DNA of 64,000 nucleotides from Rhodococcus maanshanensis NBRC 100610 (GCF_001894865.1 NZ_BCXA01000016.1:96103-160102), one strand, 5' to 3'. Shown: positions 42,426-52,359, numbered from the stretch's first letter. Notes: generated by a model from the letters alone, not told the origin. Translations and numbers: made by a program.

Positions 42426-43226
42426 CTATTCGCTCGGCGCCCAGGCAGGCGGGCGGCGCTGGAAGAAAGCGGTCATGCCCTCGACGGCCTCCGGCGATCC
42501 GAACAGTCTCGCCGACTGGGCGGCGAGCTCTTCACCGTAACGGTCGAAGTCGGCGAGCATCCGCACGGTGGTGAGCCGCTTCGACTCGGCCAGCCCCTGC
42601 GGGGACGCCAGCGCGAGTTCCGCGCAGACCTCCGCGACGGTCACCGCGGTGTCCTCCGACGCGATGGTGATCAGGCCGAGACGCTCGGCCGCGGCCGCAT
42701 CGAACTTCTCGCCGGTCAGGAAGTAACGGCCCGCCGCGCGGGAGGTCATCCTCGGCAGCACCGTGAGCGAGATGATCGACGCCGCCAGGCCCAGCCGCGC
42801 CTCGGTGAGCGCGAAGGTGCTCGACGGTCCTGCGACCGCGACGTCGCACGCGCCGACCAGTCCCATGCCGCCCGCACGAACGTGACCATCGATCCGGGCG
42901 ATGATCGGCTTCGGCAGTTCGAGGAACTCTCGCAGCAGCTCGGTCATCTGAGCCGTGCGGCCCGCCGCCAGCTCCGCCGGGTCGGCGTCCGGCGCCCCGC
43001 TCGCCTCCGACAGATCCGCACCCGCGCAGAAGGTGCCGCCGGTGTGGGTGAGCACCACCGCGCGGACCGAGTCGTCGGCCGCCGCGTCCGCCAGCGCCTG
43101 CCGGAGTTCGCCGACCAACCGTGAGGAGATCGCATTGCGGTTGTGCGGCGAGTCCAGGGTTACGGTGGCGAACCCGCCCGCGACCTCGGAGCGGACGTAC
43201 GGCGCGCTCGTCTCGGGACCCGTCAT
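42426..43226 (-). CDS. echA7: enoyl-CoA hydratase/isomerase family protein
   Basis: Crotonase-fold enzyme of 266 aa. The oxyanion-hole regions are seen as HNRNAISSRLV, GGTFCAGADLSE and GHVRAGGMGLVGACDVA. It lies 2 nt downstream of the acyl-CoA dehydrogenase and is the last gene of the seven-gene acyl-CoA operon. Order echA-fadE-accA-accD-fadE-AtuA matches the M. tuberculosis Rv0971c-Rv0976c cluster, hence the symbol by synteny. In terpene pathways this position is filled by isohexenyl-glutaconyl-CoA hydratase (AtuE). Substrate is not proven. Confidence 0.87.
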   Translation of the reverse strand: MTGPETSAPYVRSEVAGGFATVTLDSPHNRNAISSRLVGELRQALADAAADDSVRAVVLTHTGGTFCAGADLSEASGAPDADPAELAAGRTAQMTELLREFLELPKPIIARIDGHVRAGGMGLVGACDVAVAGPSSTFALTEARLGLAASIISLTVLPRMTSRAAGRYFLTGEKFDAAAAERLGLITIASEDTAVTVAEVCAELALASPQGLAESKRLTTVRMLADFDRYGEELAAQSARLFGSPEAVEGMTAFFQRRPPAWAPSE

Positions 43227-43228
43227 GA

Positions 43229-44389
43229 TCAGTACGACCTCGGCAGCCCGAGCGAGTGCTGGGAGACGAAGTTGAGGATCATCTCCCGGCTCACCGGCGC
43301 CACCCGCGCGATCCGAGCCGCCCCGAGCATGGCGGCCAGGCCGTACTCCTTGCTCAGCCCGGCGCCACCGTGCGTCTGGATGGCCTGGTCGAGCGCCTTG
43401 ATGCTCGCCTCGGCCGCCGCGTACTTCGCCATGTTCGCGGCCTCGGCAGCGCCGAAGTCGTCGCCGCTGTCGTAGAGGACCGCGGCCTTCTGCATCATCA
43501 GCTTGGCCAGCTCCAGCTCGATCTTCGCCTGGGCGAGCGGATGCGCGATGCCCTGGTGCGCCCCGATCGGGGTCTTCCAGACGATGCGCTCCTTCGCGTA
43601 CTTCACGGCGGCCTCGATCGCGTACCGGCCGACGCCGATCGCCATCGACGCACCGAGGATCCGCTCCGGGTTCAGGCCTGCGAACAGCTGCATGAGCGCG
43701 GCGTCCTCCGATCCGACCAACGCCTCACCCGGCACCCGGACCTCGTCGAGGAACAGCGTGAACTGGTGGTCCGGCTCGATGACGTCCATTTCCATCGGCG
43801 TCTTGACGAAGTTCTCGGTGTCGGTCGGCACGATGAACAGGGCCGGCTTGAGCTTGCCGGTCTTGTGGTCCTCGGTCCGCGCCACGATCAGCACCGCGTC
43901 CGCCTGGTCCACGCCCGAGATGAAGATCTTGTTCCCGGTCAGGATCCAGTCCGCGCCGTCGCGGCGGGCCGTGGTCGAGATCTGGTGCGAGTTGGAGCCC
44001 GCATCGGCCTCGGTGATCCCGAAGGCCATGATCTTGCTGCCGTCGGCCAGGCCCGGCAGCCACTGCTGCTTCTGCTCGTCGGTGCCGTACTTACCGATGA
44101 TGGTGCCGCAGATCGCGGGCGAGACCACCACGAGCAGCAGCCCAGCGCCGTGCGCGGCCAGCTCCTCCTGAACCAGGGCGAGCTCGTAGATGCCCGCTCC
44201 CCCGCCGCCGTACTCCTCCGGCAGGTTGACCCCGAGGAAGCCGAGCTTGCCCGCCTCGTTCCACAGCTCGGTCAGCGGCTCGCCCCTGCGCGACCGCGGC
44301 AGCACGTAGTCGACGTAGTTGAAGCGCTCGCCGAGCTTGGACACCGCCGCGCGCAGTGCCTTCTGCTCGTCGCTCTCGATAAAACTCAT
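43229..44389 (-). CDS. fadE12: acyl-CoA dehydrogenase
   Basis: FAD-dependent acyl-CoA dehydrogenase of 386 aa. Family landmarks are MAFGITEADAGSNSHQISTT with WILTGNKIFISG, and the C-terminal QAIQTHGGAGLSKEYGLAAM. The ATG at 44389 overlaps the stop of the biotin carboxylase gene (44386-44389). Its position beside the carboxylase subunits mirrors FadE12 of M. tuberculosis. It probably introduces the 2,3-double bond needed before carboxylation or hydration. Confidence 0.9.
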   Translation of the reverse strand: MSFIESDEQKALRAAVSKLGERFNYVDYVLPRSRRGEPLTELWNEAGKLGFLGVNLPEEYGGGGAGIYELALVQEELAAHGAGLLLVVVSPAICGTIIGKYGTDEQKQQWLPGLADGSKIMAFGITEADAGSNSHQISTTARRDGADWILTGNKIFISGVDQADAVLIVARTEDHKTGKLKPALFIVPTDTENFVKTPMEMDVIEPDHQFTLFLDEVRVPGEALVGSEDAALMQLFAGLNPERILGASMAIGVGRYAIEAAVKYAKERIVWKTPIGAHQGIAHPLAQAKIELELAKLMMQKAAVLYDSGDDFGAAEAANMAKYAAAEASIKALDQAIQTHGGAGLSKEYGLAAMLGAARIARVAPVSREMILNFVSQHSLGLPRSY

Positions 44390-46398
44390 GCCGATTCCTC
44401 TTCCGTCTCTTCAGGTTCAACAATGGCAAGGACAGACCCGACGTCGACCTGCTGGCCGACCGCAACCGGGAGCTCGACGAGCACACCCGACGCGGGGGCG
44501 GTGATGGTGTGCTCCATCTTCATCGCCTCGAGCCAGACGATCGGCTGGCCGAGGGTGACCGAATCGCCCTGTGCGGCGCCGAGGCGGATGACCGCGCCCG
44601 GCATCGGCGCGAGCAGCGAACCCGCGGCGACGATCGTCGCCGGATCCACGAATCGCGGGGTCGCGGTCAGTGCGACGGGTCCGAGCGGCGAGTCGACGAA
44701 CACCTCGTCGCCGTACCGGGCGACGTCGAAGGTCCGGCGCATGCCCGCCACCTCCAGCACCACCGCATCCGGGGTGGAGGAGACCAGCGCGACGTGCTCG
44801 AAGCCCTCGGCGCGGAGGCCGCCGCGCCCGAGCAGGTACCGGATGTCGTACTCCCCCGACGCGCTGGCGTACTGCTTGAGCTGCGGCTGCGACGTCAGGT
44901 TCCGCCACCCGCTCGGGATCCGGCCGTCGACCCGCGCCGCCGCCCGGTTCGCCGCGGCATCGGCCAACGCCGCCGCCAGAGCGGACAGCGCCTCGGCATC
45001 CGGATCGGCCAGCGGCCGCGCGAGGGTATCGAGCCCGTGGGTGTCGAAGAACGCGGTGTCGGTGTCCCCGGCCAGGAAGGCCGGGTGCCGCAGGATGTTC
45101 ACCAGCAGGTCCCTGTTGGTCCGCAGTCCGTGCAGCGCGGTGCGGGCCAGCGCCCCGGCGAGCAACTGCGCGGCCTGTCCTCGGGTCGGCGCGAACGAGA
45201 TGACCTTGGCGAGCATCGGGTCGTAGTGCACCCCGACGACCGAGCCGGCCACAACGCCGGAGTCCAGCCGCACGCCCTGCCGGTCGAGGACCGCGAATTC
45301 CTCCACGGCACCGGGGAGTTCGATGCGGTGCACGGTCCCGCTCTGCGGCTGCCAGTTCTTCGCCGGGTCCTCGGCGTAGAGCCGGACCTCGATCGAGTGT
45401 CCGCGCAGCGCCGGGGGCTCGGCAGGCAGCGCGACGCCCGCCGCGACCTGCAACTGCAGCTCCACCAGGTCGAGACCCGTGGTGCACTCGGTCACCGGGT
45501 GCTCGACCTGCAGCCGGGTGTTCATCTCGAGGAAGAAGAACTCGCCACGCTCGTCCGCCAGGAACTCGACGGTGCCCGCTCCCTCGTAGCCGATGGCATT
45601 GGCCGCCATCCGCGACGCCTCGAAGAGCCGCTCACGCATACCGGGGGTCCGCTCGACCAGCGGCGACGGCGCCTCCTCCACGACCTTCTGGTGCCTGCGC
45701 TGGATGGAGCACTCGCGCTCACCCACCGCCCACACCGTGCCGTGCTTGTCGGCCATCACCTGTACCTCGATGTGCCGCCCGGTCTCGAGGTACCGCTCGC
45801 AGAACACCGTCGGATCGCCGAAGGCGGACTGCGCCTCGCGGCGGGCCGCCTCCAGCTCGCCCGCCAGCGCCGACAGGTCGCGCACCACACGCATGCCGCG
45901 TCCGCCGCCACCCGCCGACGCCTTGATCAGCACGGGCAGGTGTGCCTCGGTGACCTCGTCTGGCGCGAGCTCGGCGAGGACCGGAACACCCGCGGCGTCC
46001 ATCAGCTTCTTGGACTCGACCTTGGAGCCCATCGACTCGATGGCCTTGACCGGGGGGCCGACCCAGGTCAGGCCCGCGTCTTCGACAGCCTGCGCGAATC
46101 CCGCGTTCTCCGAGAGGAATCCGTACCCGGGGTGGATCGCATCCGCCCCCGCGGCACGCGCCGCGTCGATGATGAGGTCGGCGCGCAGGTAGGTCTCGGC
46201 AGGGGTGTTGCCGGGGAGCCGGATCGCCGCGTCTGCCTCGGCCACGTGCGGGCCCGCCGCGTCTGCGTCGGAGAACACCGCGACGGTGCCCATGCCGGCC
46301 CGACGCGCGGTCGCGAACACCCGCCGTGCGATCTCGCCGCGGTTTGCCACCAGGACGGACCGGATCGCCGGTCCGAGCGAAGCGATAGGGGAAGTCAT
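44386..46398 (-). CDS. accA2: acyl-CoA carboxylase alpha subunit (biotin carboxylase/BCCP)
   Basis: Biotin-dependent carboxylase alpha subunit of 670 aa. A biotin carboxylase domain (SVLVANRGEIARRVFATARR, KASAGGGGRGMRV, EMNTRLQVEHPVTE) occupies residues ~10-450, and the biotin carrier at the C-terminus has the EAMKMEH attachment lysine. The ATG at 46398 starts 11 nt after the beta-subunit stop. The operon position matches accA2 of M. tuberculosis. With the AtuA gene nearby, a geranyl-CoA- or methylcrotonyl-CoA-type substrate is plausible. Confidence 0.92.
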   Translation of the reverse strand: MTSPIASLGPAIRSVLVANRGEIARRVFATARRAGMGTVAVFSDADAAGPHVAEADAAIRLPGNTPAETYLRADLIIDAARAAGADAIHPGYGFLSENAGFAQAVEDAGLTWVGPPVKAIESMGSKVESKKLMDAAGVPVLAELAPDEVTEAHLPVLIKASAGGGGRGMRVVRDLSALAGELEAARREAQSAFGDPTVFCERYLETGRHIEVQVMADKHGTVWAVGERECSIQRRHQKVVEEAPSPLVERTPGMRERLFEASRMAANAIGYEGAGTVEFLADERGEFFFLEMNTRLQVEHPVTECTTGLDLVELQLQVAAGVALPAEPPALRGHSIEVRLYAEDPAKNWQPQSGTVHRIELPGAVEEFAVLDRQGVRLDSGVVAGSVVGVHYDPMLAKVISFAPTRGQAAQLLAGALARTALHGLRTNRDLLVNILRHPAFLAGDTDTAFFDTHGLDTLARPLADPDAEALSALAAALADAAANRAAARVDGRIPSGWRNLTSQPQLKQYASASGEYDIRYLLGRGGLRAEGFEHVALVSSTPDAVVLEVAGMRRTFDVARYGDEVFVDSPLGPVALTATPRFVDPATIVAAGSLLAPMPGAVIRLGAAQGDSVTLGQPIVWLEAMKMEHTITAPASGVLVELPVAVGQQVDVGSVLAIVEPEETEEESA

Positions 46399-46409
46399 CA
46401 CGGTCTGCC

Positions 46410-48008
46410 TCACATGCGGAAGACGCCGAAGTTCTCGGTGCCTTGGATCGGGGCGGAGGCAATGGCCGACAGGCACATTCCCACCACCGTGCGGGTGTCA
46501 CGCGGATCGATGACGCCGTCGTCGTACAGCCGGCCGGACAGGAACATCGGCAGCGACTCGGCCTCGATCTGGTTCTCGATCATGGCGCGGATGCCGGCAT
46601 CGGCCTCCTCGTCGAACGCCTGCCCGCGGGCCTCCGCGGAGGCCCTGCTGACGATGGAGATGACGCCGGCCAACTGTGCGCCGCCCATCACCGCGGACTT
46701 CGAACTCGGCCACGCGAACAGGAATCGGGGATCGAAGGCCCGGCCACACATTCCGTAGTGACCGGCGCCGTAGGACGCGCCGAGCAGGATCGAGATGTGC
46801 GGCACCTTCGAGTTCGCGACGGCGTTGATCATCATCGAGCCGTGCTTGATCATCCCGCCCTCCTCGTACTCCTTGCCGACCATGTACCCGGTCGTGTTGT
46901 GCAGGAACAGCAGTGGGGTGTTGGACCGGTTCGCCAACTGGATGAACTGGGTGGCCTTCTGGGACTCCTCGCTGAAGAGCACGCCCCTGGCGTTCGCGAG
47001 GATGCCGATCGGGTAGCCGTGCAGCTCCGCCCAGCCGGTGACCAGCGAGGAGCCGTACATCGGCTTGAACTCGTCGAAATCGGATCCGTCGACGATGCGG
47101 GCGATCACCTCGCGCGGGTCGAACGGGATCTTCAGGTCCGCGGGGACGATGCCGAGGAGCTCCTCCGGGTCCGCGAGCGGCTCGATCACCTCCGCGCGGG
47201 GAGCCGGTCCCTCCTTCTTCCAGTTCAGCCGCTTGACGATGCTCCGGCCAATGCGGATCGCGTCCTGTTCGTCGACGGCGAAGTAGTCGGCCAGACCCGA
47301 CTTCCTCGCGTGCATCTCGGCGCCGCCGAGCGACTCGTCGTCCGACTCCTCGCCCGTCGCCATCTTCACCAGCGGCGGGCCTGCGAGGAACACCTTGGAG
47401 CGTTCCTTGATCATCACCACGTGATCGGACATGCCCGGGATGTAGGCACCGCCAGCGGTGGAGTTACCGAATACCAGCGCGATGGTGGGGATCCCGGCCG
47501 CGGACAGCTGCGTGAGATCGCGGAACATCCGGCCGCCAGGGATGAAGACCTCTTTCTGGGTCGGCAGATCCGCACCACCGGACTCGACGAGGGAGATCAC
47601 CGGCAGTCGGTTCTGCATCGCGATGTCGTTGGCCCGGAAGCCCTTCCGCAGGGTCCACGGGTTGCTTGTGCCGCCACGAACGGTCGGATCGTTCGCGACG
47701 ATCAGGCACTCGACCCCCTCCACGACGCCGATGCCCACCACGGTGCTGGCGCCGACCGGGAAGTCGCTTCCCCACGCCGCGAGCGGGCACAGCTCGAGGA
47801 ACGGCGAATCCTGATCGATAAGCAGCTCGATCCGTTCACGGGCGAGCAGCTTGCCCCGCTTGTGGTGCCGCGCCACATACTTCTCGCCGCCGCCTGCCAG
47901 CGCCTTGGCGTGCTCGGTCTCGAGCTCGGCGAGTTTGGCGTTCATCGTCTCCACCGCGGTCGCGTACACCTCCGACCCGGTGTCGAGGGTGGACCTAAGA
48001 ACCGTCAT
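46410..48008 (-). CDS. accD2: acyl-CoA carboxylase beta subunit (carboxyltransferase)
   Basis: Carboxyltransferase of 532 aa. Crotonase-like halves are recognised by LLARERIELLIDQDSPFLEL, VFGNSTAGGAYIPGMSDHVV and LHNTTGYMVGKEYEEGGMIK. LLGASYGAGHYGMCGRAFDP is typical of methylcrotonyl/geranyl-CoA carboxylases rather than propionyl-CoA carboxylase. The ATG at 48008 overlaps the upstream dehydrogenase stop (48005-48008). It forms the holoenzyme with the alpha subunit downstream. Confidence 0.92.
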   Translation of the reverse strand: MTVLRSTLDTGSEVYATAVETMNAKLAELETEHAKALAGGGEKYVARHHKRGKLLARERIELLIDQDSPFLELCPLAAWGSDFPVGASTVVGIGVVEGVECLIVANDPTVRGGTSNPWTLRKGFRANDIAMQNRLPVISLVESGGADLPTQKEVFIPGGRMFRDLTQLSAAGIPTIALVFGNSTAGGAYIPGMSDHVVMIKERSKVFLAGPPLVKMATGEESDDESLGGAEMHARKSGLADYFAVDEQDAIRIGRSIVKRLNWKKEGPAPRAEVIEPLADPEELLGIVPADLKIPFDPREVIARIVDGSDFDEFKPMYGSSLVTGWAELHGYPIGILANARGVLFSEESQKATQFIQLANRSNTPLLFLHNTTGYMVGKEYEEGGMIKHGSMMINAVANSKVPHISILLGASYGAGHYGMCGRAFDPRFLFAWPSSKSAVMGGAQLAGVISIVSRASAEARGQAFDEEADAGIRAMIENQIEAESLPMFLSGRLYDDGVIDPRDTRTVVGMCLSAIASAPIQGTENFGVFRM

Positions 48009-49153
48009 GACTGATACCCCAATCGCTTTGCCGCCAATCCGGTGAGGATCTCGGTGGTGCCTCCACCGATCCCCAGGATTCGCATGTCCCGGTATTGCCT
48101 TTCGACTTCGCTTTCCCGCATGTAGCCGAGCCCGCCGAACAACTGCACCGCCTGGTTCGCCACCCACTCGCCCGCCTCGACGGCGGTGTTCTTCGCGAAG
48201 CAGACCTCGGCGATGAAATCCTGTTCCGACTCCAGCGAGCGCTCGACGAGCGCGCGGGTGTACACCCGTGCGACGTCGACCCGGCGAGCCATCTCGGTGA
48301 CGGTGTTCTGCACCGACTGCCTGCTGATCAACGGCCTGCCGAACGTCTCCCGGTCCCGGCACCATTGCAGGGTCAGGTCCAGGCATCGCTGGGCGCTCGA
48401 GTAGGCCTGGGCGGCGAGCGCGATCCGTTCGGTGAGGAAGGCCTGCGCGATCTGCTGGAAGCCGCTGTTCTCGGCCCCGACGAGGTTCTCCGCCGGAACC
48501 CGGGCGTCCACGAAGGACAGCTCCGCGGTGTCCGAGGCCAACCAGCCCATCTTCTCGAGCTTGCGCGTGACCTCGAATCCGGGCGTGCCCTTCTCGATGA
48601 CGAGGAGCGAGACGCCCGCCGCCCCTTCCCCACCGGTGCGGACGGCGGTGACAACGAAGTCGGCGCGACAACCGGAGGTGATGAACGTCTTGGCCCCGTT
48701 GACGACGAAATGGTCGCCGTCCCGAACCGCCCTGGTCCGCAGGTGCCCGACATCCGAGCCGCCGCCGGGCTCGGTGATCGCCAGCGAGCCGATCAGCTCG
48801 CCTGCGAGGGTCGGCCGCACCCAGCGTTCGATCTGACGTTCGTCACCCGCAGCGACGAGGTGCGGCAACACGATGCCCGAGGTGAACAGGGAGGCGAACA
48901 GGCCACCCGACCCGCCCGCGTAGTGCATCTCCTCGCAGATCGTCACGGCATCGACGAGATCGCCGCCGGATCCGCCGACCGACTCGGGGAACCCGGCGCC
49001 GATCAGCCCGAGGGCTCCCGCCTTCTTGTGCAGCTCACGAGGCAGCTCGCCGTGTCGCTCCCAATCCTCGAGATGGGGCAGCACATCCTGCTCGGCGAAT
49101 CGGCGAACCGTCTCGCGCAACGCCTTTCGTTCGTCGGTGGTCCACACACTCAC
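48005..49153 (-). CDS. fadE13: acyl-CoA dehydrogenase
   Basis: FAD-dependent acyl-CoA dehydrogenase of 382 aa. GSLAITEPGGGSDVGHLRTR and VNGAKTFITSGCRADF form the flavin region. The C-terminal block is QAVQLFGGLGYMRESEVERQ. The start overlaps the stop of the AtuA-like gene (49150-49153) and its stop overlaps accD2, so translation is coupled throughout. In the Pseudomonas terpene pathway a citronellyl-CoA dehydrogenase (AtuD) fills this role. Position equals fadE13 in M. tuberculosis. Confidence 0.9.
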   Translation of the reverse strand: MSVWTTDERKALRETVRRFAEQDVLPHLEDWERHGELPRELHKKAGALGLIGAGFPESVGGSGGDLVDAVTICEEMHYAGGSGGLFASLFTSGIVLPHLVAAGDERQIERWVRPTLAGELIGSLAITEPGGGSDVGHLRTRAVRDGDHFVVNGAKTFITSGCRADFVVTAVRTGGEGAAGVSLLVIEKGTPGFEVTRKLEKMGWLASDTAELSFVDARVPAENLVGAENSGFQQIAQAFLTERIALAAQAYSSAQRCLDLTLQWCRDRETFGRPLISRQSVQNTVTEMARRVDVARVYTRALVERSLESEQDFIAEVCFAKNTAVEAGEWVANQAVQLFGGLGYMRESEVERQYRDMRILGIGGGTTEILTGLAAKRLGYQS

Positions 49154-50892
49154 AGCGTCCCTCCCAGGGGTCGGTCACCGAGTAGAAGCTCCTCCGGAAT
49201 GTCGATGTGCCTGGCCCGCAACCACTCCCCGAGGCCCTTGGCCTGGGGATCGAATCGGGCCTGCGAGGCGACGCCCGCCCCGAGGATGCCCTCGATGACG
49301 AAGTTCACCGCGCGCAGCTTCGGGAACAGGTGCCGGGTCACCGGCAGCCCGGCAGTCTCGGGGAGCAGCCGCCCGAGCTCCTCCACCGTGAGCGTGTTGG
49401 CCAGCCATCGCCACTGTTCGTCGGTGCGAACCCAGACGCCTACGTTGGCGTTGCCGCCCTTGTCGCCGCTGCGGGCGGCCGCGATCGTGCCGAGCGGGAC
49501 ACGGATGGTCGGCGTCGTCGGCAATGGTTGCGGCAGTTCGGGATCGGTCACCGTGTCCAGTTCCCTGGTCGGCCCGCACGGGGCGACCGGGATCCGGGTG
49601 CCGTCGGGCAGGACCGCGGTGTGCGGCACCTCGGCGGCGTCGACGTAGCCGGGCGTGAACACGGCGTACGGCTGTCCGTTCGACGGCGGTGCGGTCAGGC
49701 TGAAGCCCGGGTAGCTGGCCAGCGCGAGCTCGACCGAGACGGACGAGAAGGCTCGACCGACGACGTTCGGATCCGGATCGCGAACGACGCAGCGCAGCAA
49801 CGCGCTCGCAGTCTCCTCGGTGTCCGCGTCCGGATGATCGGTGCGCGCGAGGGTCCACGTCATCTCGGCCGGTTTGGTGGTCATCCACGACTCGAACTGC
49901 GTGCGGGCGAGCTCAGCCTTCGCCTCGATGTCCAGGCCGGTCAGGATCATCGTGAACTCGTTGCGGAACCCGGCAAGCGCGTTGAGGGAGACCTTCAACG
50001 TCGGCGGCGGCGCCTCGCCCCGCACCCCGCTGATGCGCACCCGGTCGGGTCCGTCGGAGGTGAGTTCGAGGGAGTCCATCCGGGTGGTGACGTCCGGTCC
50101 GGCGTAACGGCCACCGGTGATCTCGTAGAGCAGCTGGGCGGTGACGGTGCCGACGCTGACCGCGCCCCCGGTGCCCGCGTGCTTGGTGATGACCGAGGAT
50201 CCATCCGCGTGGATCTCGGCGATCGGGAATCCGGGTCGTCCCATGTCGGCGATCTCGGTGAAGAACGAGTAGTTGCCGCCCGTCGCCTGGGTGCCGCACT
50301 CGATCACGTGCCCGGCCGCGACGGCCCCGGCCAGCTGATCGAAATCCGTTCTTCCCCAGCCGAAATGCGCCGCGGCGGGCCCGACGATCACGGACGCGTC
50401 GGTGACCCTGCCGGTGACCACGACGTCCGCGCCCGCGCCGAGGCATTCGACGATGCCCCACGCACCGAGGTAGGCATTGGCGGTCAGCGGAGCAGGCGCG
50501 CCCGGCGCCCCCGTCAGGCCCAGATCCGCCGCCCTCGCGATCAGGTCGTCGCCCTCGACATGGGCGATGACCGCCCCGAGACCGAGCCGCTCGTTCACCT
50601 CGCGCAGAGCCTGCGCCAGGCCGGCCGGGTTCAGCCCGCCCGCGTTGGCGACGATCTTGACGCCCTTGTCCAGCGCCAGTCCCAGGCAGTCCTCGGCCTG
50701 GCGGAGGAACGTCTTGGCATAGCCTCGGGCGGGATCCTTCATCCGGTCGCGACCGAGGATCAGCATCGTCAATTCGGCGAGGTAATCGCCTGTGAGGTAG
50801 TCGAGTTCGCCACCCTCGAGCATCTCGCGCATCGCCGAGATGCGGTCTCCGTAGAAGCCTGAGCAGTTTCCGATCCGGACGGGGGTTGTCAT
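49150..50892 (-). CDS. acyclic terpene utilization AtuA family protein
   Basis: Protein of 580 aa. The N-terminal ~450 residues form the AtuA/DUF1446 domain, starting [20 protein letters not shown] and including [12 protein letters not shown] and the [20 protein letters not shown] block. A C-terminal domain begins [20 protein letters not shown]. AtuA is required for citronellol/geraniol growth in Pseudomonas but its reaction is unknown. The stop and start overlaps place it in the acyl-CoA operon, second gene after the TIGR03084 gene. An equivalent gene, Rv0976c, sits in the M. tuberculosis accA2 cluster. Confidence 0.9.
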   Translation of the reverse strand: MTTPVRIGNCSGFYGDRISAMREMLEGGELDYLTGDYLAELTMLILGRDRMKDPARGYAKTFLRQAEDCLGLALDKGVKIVANAGGLNPAGLAQALREVNERLGLGAVIAHVEGDDLIARAADLGLTGAPGAPAPLTANAYLGAWGIVECLGAGADVVVTGRVTDASVIVGPAAAHFGWGRTDFDQLAGAVAAGHVIECGTQATGGNYSFFTEIADMGRPGFPIAEIHADGSSVITKHAGTGGAVSVGTVTAQLLYEITGGRYAGPDVTTRMDSLELTSDGPDRVRISGVRGEAPPPTLKVSLNALAGFRNEFTMILTGLDIEAKAELARTQFESWMTTKPAEMTWTLARTDHPDADTEETASALLRCVVRDPDPNVVGRAFSSVSVELALASYPGFSLTAPPSNGQPYAVFTPGYVDAAEVPHTAVLPDGTRIPVAPCGPTRELDTVTDPELPQPLPTTPTIRVPLGTIAAARSGDKGGNANVGVWVRTDEQWRWLANTLTVEELGRLLPETAGLPVTRHLFPKLRAVNFVIEGILGAGVASQARFDPQAKGLGEWLRARHIDIPEELLLGDRPLGGTL

Positions 50893-51683
50893 GCGTCCAC
50901 CTTCGGGTCACGGCCGGCGCCGGGAGGACCGGCGAAGACCTGGGCGATTGCGATCCACGCGGTGGCATCGGGCCCCACAGCGGTCAGATCCAGATCCGCC
51001 GGGTTCGCCCGCTGGGTGACCAGCAGGCAGAAGTCCGCAGCGGGACCGGTGACGCGCTGTGCCGCGTCTTCGGGGCCCCAGGTCCAGACCTCGTCACCCT
51101 CGGGGGCCGTCAGCTCGAACCGGAACTCCTCCGCAGGCGGGGTCAGCTCGTTCACGGCGTATGCGAAGTCACGGGTGCGCACGCCGAGATGCGCGATACT
51201 GCGCAGGCGATTTGTCGGCGGAGCATCCACACCGAGCGCCGCGGCGACGTCCTGTCCGTGCGCCCAGGTCTCCATCAGCCTGGCGGTGGCCATCGACATC
51301 GCACTCATCGGAGGGCCGTACCAGGGCAGCTTGGTCCCGCTCGGCACTGCCGCGAGCGCCTCGGCGAGTGCGGTTCGACCGGCGCGCCAGTCCGCCAACA
51401 GCTCGGCGGGCGGCCGGGCTGCCTCGACCTCGGCCGCCTCGTCGACGAAACCGAGGGGGTTCTTCCATGCGGCGGCCAGCGACTCGGCGAAGGCCTCGGG
51501 ATCGGTCACCGCCATCAGCGAGGCGCGATCCGTCCAGGCCAGGTGCCCGATCTGGTGGGCGATCGACCAGCCCTTGGCGGGCGTCGGACCCGCCCATTGT
51601 TCGTCGGTCAGGCTCGCGACCAGCGCGTCGAGCTGCTCGCCCTCCGCCTGCAGATCGCTGATGGTGGTACTCAGATCGGCCAT
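50889..51683 (-). CDS. TIGR03084/maleylpyruvate-isomerase-like metal-binding protein
   Basis: Protein of 264 aa from the DinB/maleylpyruvate isomerase fold. The N-terminal four-helix part carries the metal-site histidine in [15 protein letters not shown], and a later [20 protein letters not shown] supplies another. The C-terminal half is a separate alpha/beta domain. The ATG at 51683 has GAGGGAG upstream; earlier ATGs cross a predicted operator. Its stop overlaps the AtuA start. First gene of the operon; function is probably a thiol- (mycothiol-) or acyl-linked step, not established. Confidence 0.86.
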   Translation of the reverse strand: MADLSTTISDLQAEGEQLDALVASLTDEQWAGPTPAKGWSIAHQIGHLAWTDRASLMAVTDPEAFAESLAAAWKNPLGFVDEAAEVEAARPPAELLADWRAGRTALAEALAAVPSGTKLPWYGPPMSAMSMATARLMETWAHGQDVAAALGVDAPPTNRLRSIAHLGVRTRDFAYAVNELTPPAEEFRFELTAPEGDEVWTWGPEDAAQRVTGPAADFCLLVTQRANPADLDLTAVGPDATAWIAIAQVFAGPPGAGRDPKVDA

Positions 51684-51737
51684 CGATGCTCCCTCGAGTA
51701 GTGCTGCGACCAGCATCACACCACCCGCCATAAAAAT

Positions 51738-51753
51738 CAAGCACGCTTGCTTG
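51738..51753. promoter_or_regulatory. operator-like repeat upstream of acyl-CoA operon
   Basis: CAAGCACGCTTG (51738-51749), an inverted repeat with CAAGC/GCTTG arms, followed at once by a third CTTG half-site. It is 55 nt before the first gene of the operon. Shape and core resemble operators of TetR-type acyl-CoA-responsive regulators. The TetR encoded at 41425 is one candidate. Confidence 0.55.
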
Positions 51754-52090
51754 TTATTGGGACCACGCCCCACCCCTCGCGGCATCCAGAAGGATTTCGG
51801 GATTCACACACCGCATACGCCTCGCATGCGGTTTGATGCTCGAAAATAGGGCGGGCGTCCAGTCCGCTTCCGAAGGGCAGCGGCACGAACAACGGCGGCG
51901 CGCAGGGGCTCAACCATCCACCCCCACGACCATTCCCCCCATTCGTTAGATCACTGAACTAGCTTGTGCCGCAGTCCATTTCAGTGATAGATCGGTTCAT
52001 TGATTTCACCCCGAGGCCACGGCTCGTGCGGTAGAACTGGTGCGCGCCCGCCCAGGACGCAAACCACTCCACCGACACGAGGAGACGCAC
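51754..52090. promoter_or_regulatory. intergenic region with divergent promoters
   Basis: About 340 nt without a recognisable gene. It holds a 7-bp inverted repeat (ACCGCAT 51810-51816, ATGCGGT 51826-51832) and the promoter-like element GTGCGGTAGAACTGG (52026-52040). A strong ribosome site for the small gene at 52091 (ACGAGGAG at 52077-52084) lies at its right end. Nothing else stands out. Confidence 0.5.
52026..52040 (+). promoter_or_regulatory. promoter-like 15-mer, copy 1
   Basis: GTGCGGTAGAACTGG, identical to 52622-52636. It lies 50 nt upstream of the small gene at 52091. The TAGAAC part could be a -10 element. Confidence 0.5.
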
Positions 52091-52201
52091 GTGCCCCTAA
52101 TCGACTTAGCCACCCTGCTGAACTTCAGCCAGGCCCACGACATCTTCATCGGCACCGTGATCGGCCTGCCGTTCGGCCCCCAGCTCGCGATCGGCAGCTG
52201 A
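52091..52201 (+). CDS. small peptide gene, tandem set member 1
   Basis: Peptide of 36 aa, GTG start with GAGGAG 6 nt upstream. It begins MPLIDLATLLNFSQAH and continues with the hydrophobic IFIGTVIGLPFGPQLAIG. No signal peptide, no cysteine, net acidic. It shares the DL-x-TL(L) pattern with the peptides at 52360 and 52692 and the upstream 15-mer with the third. It is the least similar of the three. Cell-wall or membrane-active peptide is my working idea; this is inference. Confidence 0.62.
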   Translation: MPLIDLATLLNFSQAHDIFIGTVIGLPFGPQLAIGS

Positions 52202-52359
52202 TACCGGATCAACCGAGGGTGGCCTCATGGTTCGAATGAATGTGAGGTAGATCACCTCGTAGCCCGTTTGTGACCAGATCGAGACCTCGTCGGGTAGAAA
52301 TACAAGACGCGCGCAAACCCTCGGCGCATCACGATCGAAGACAACACACAGGAGAATCC

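Noticed and set aside
51811..51831. CCGCAT...ATGCGG inverted repeat as a terminator or small RNA
   Set aside because: Short stem with a 9-nt loop and no flanking gene end; it could be chance in a GC-rich gap.
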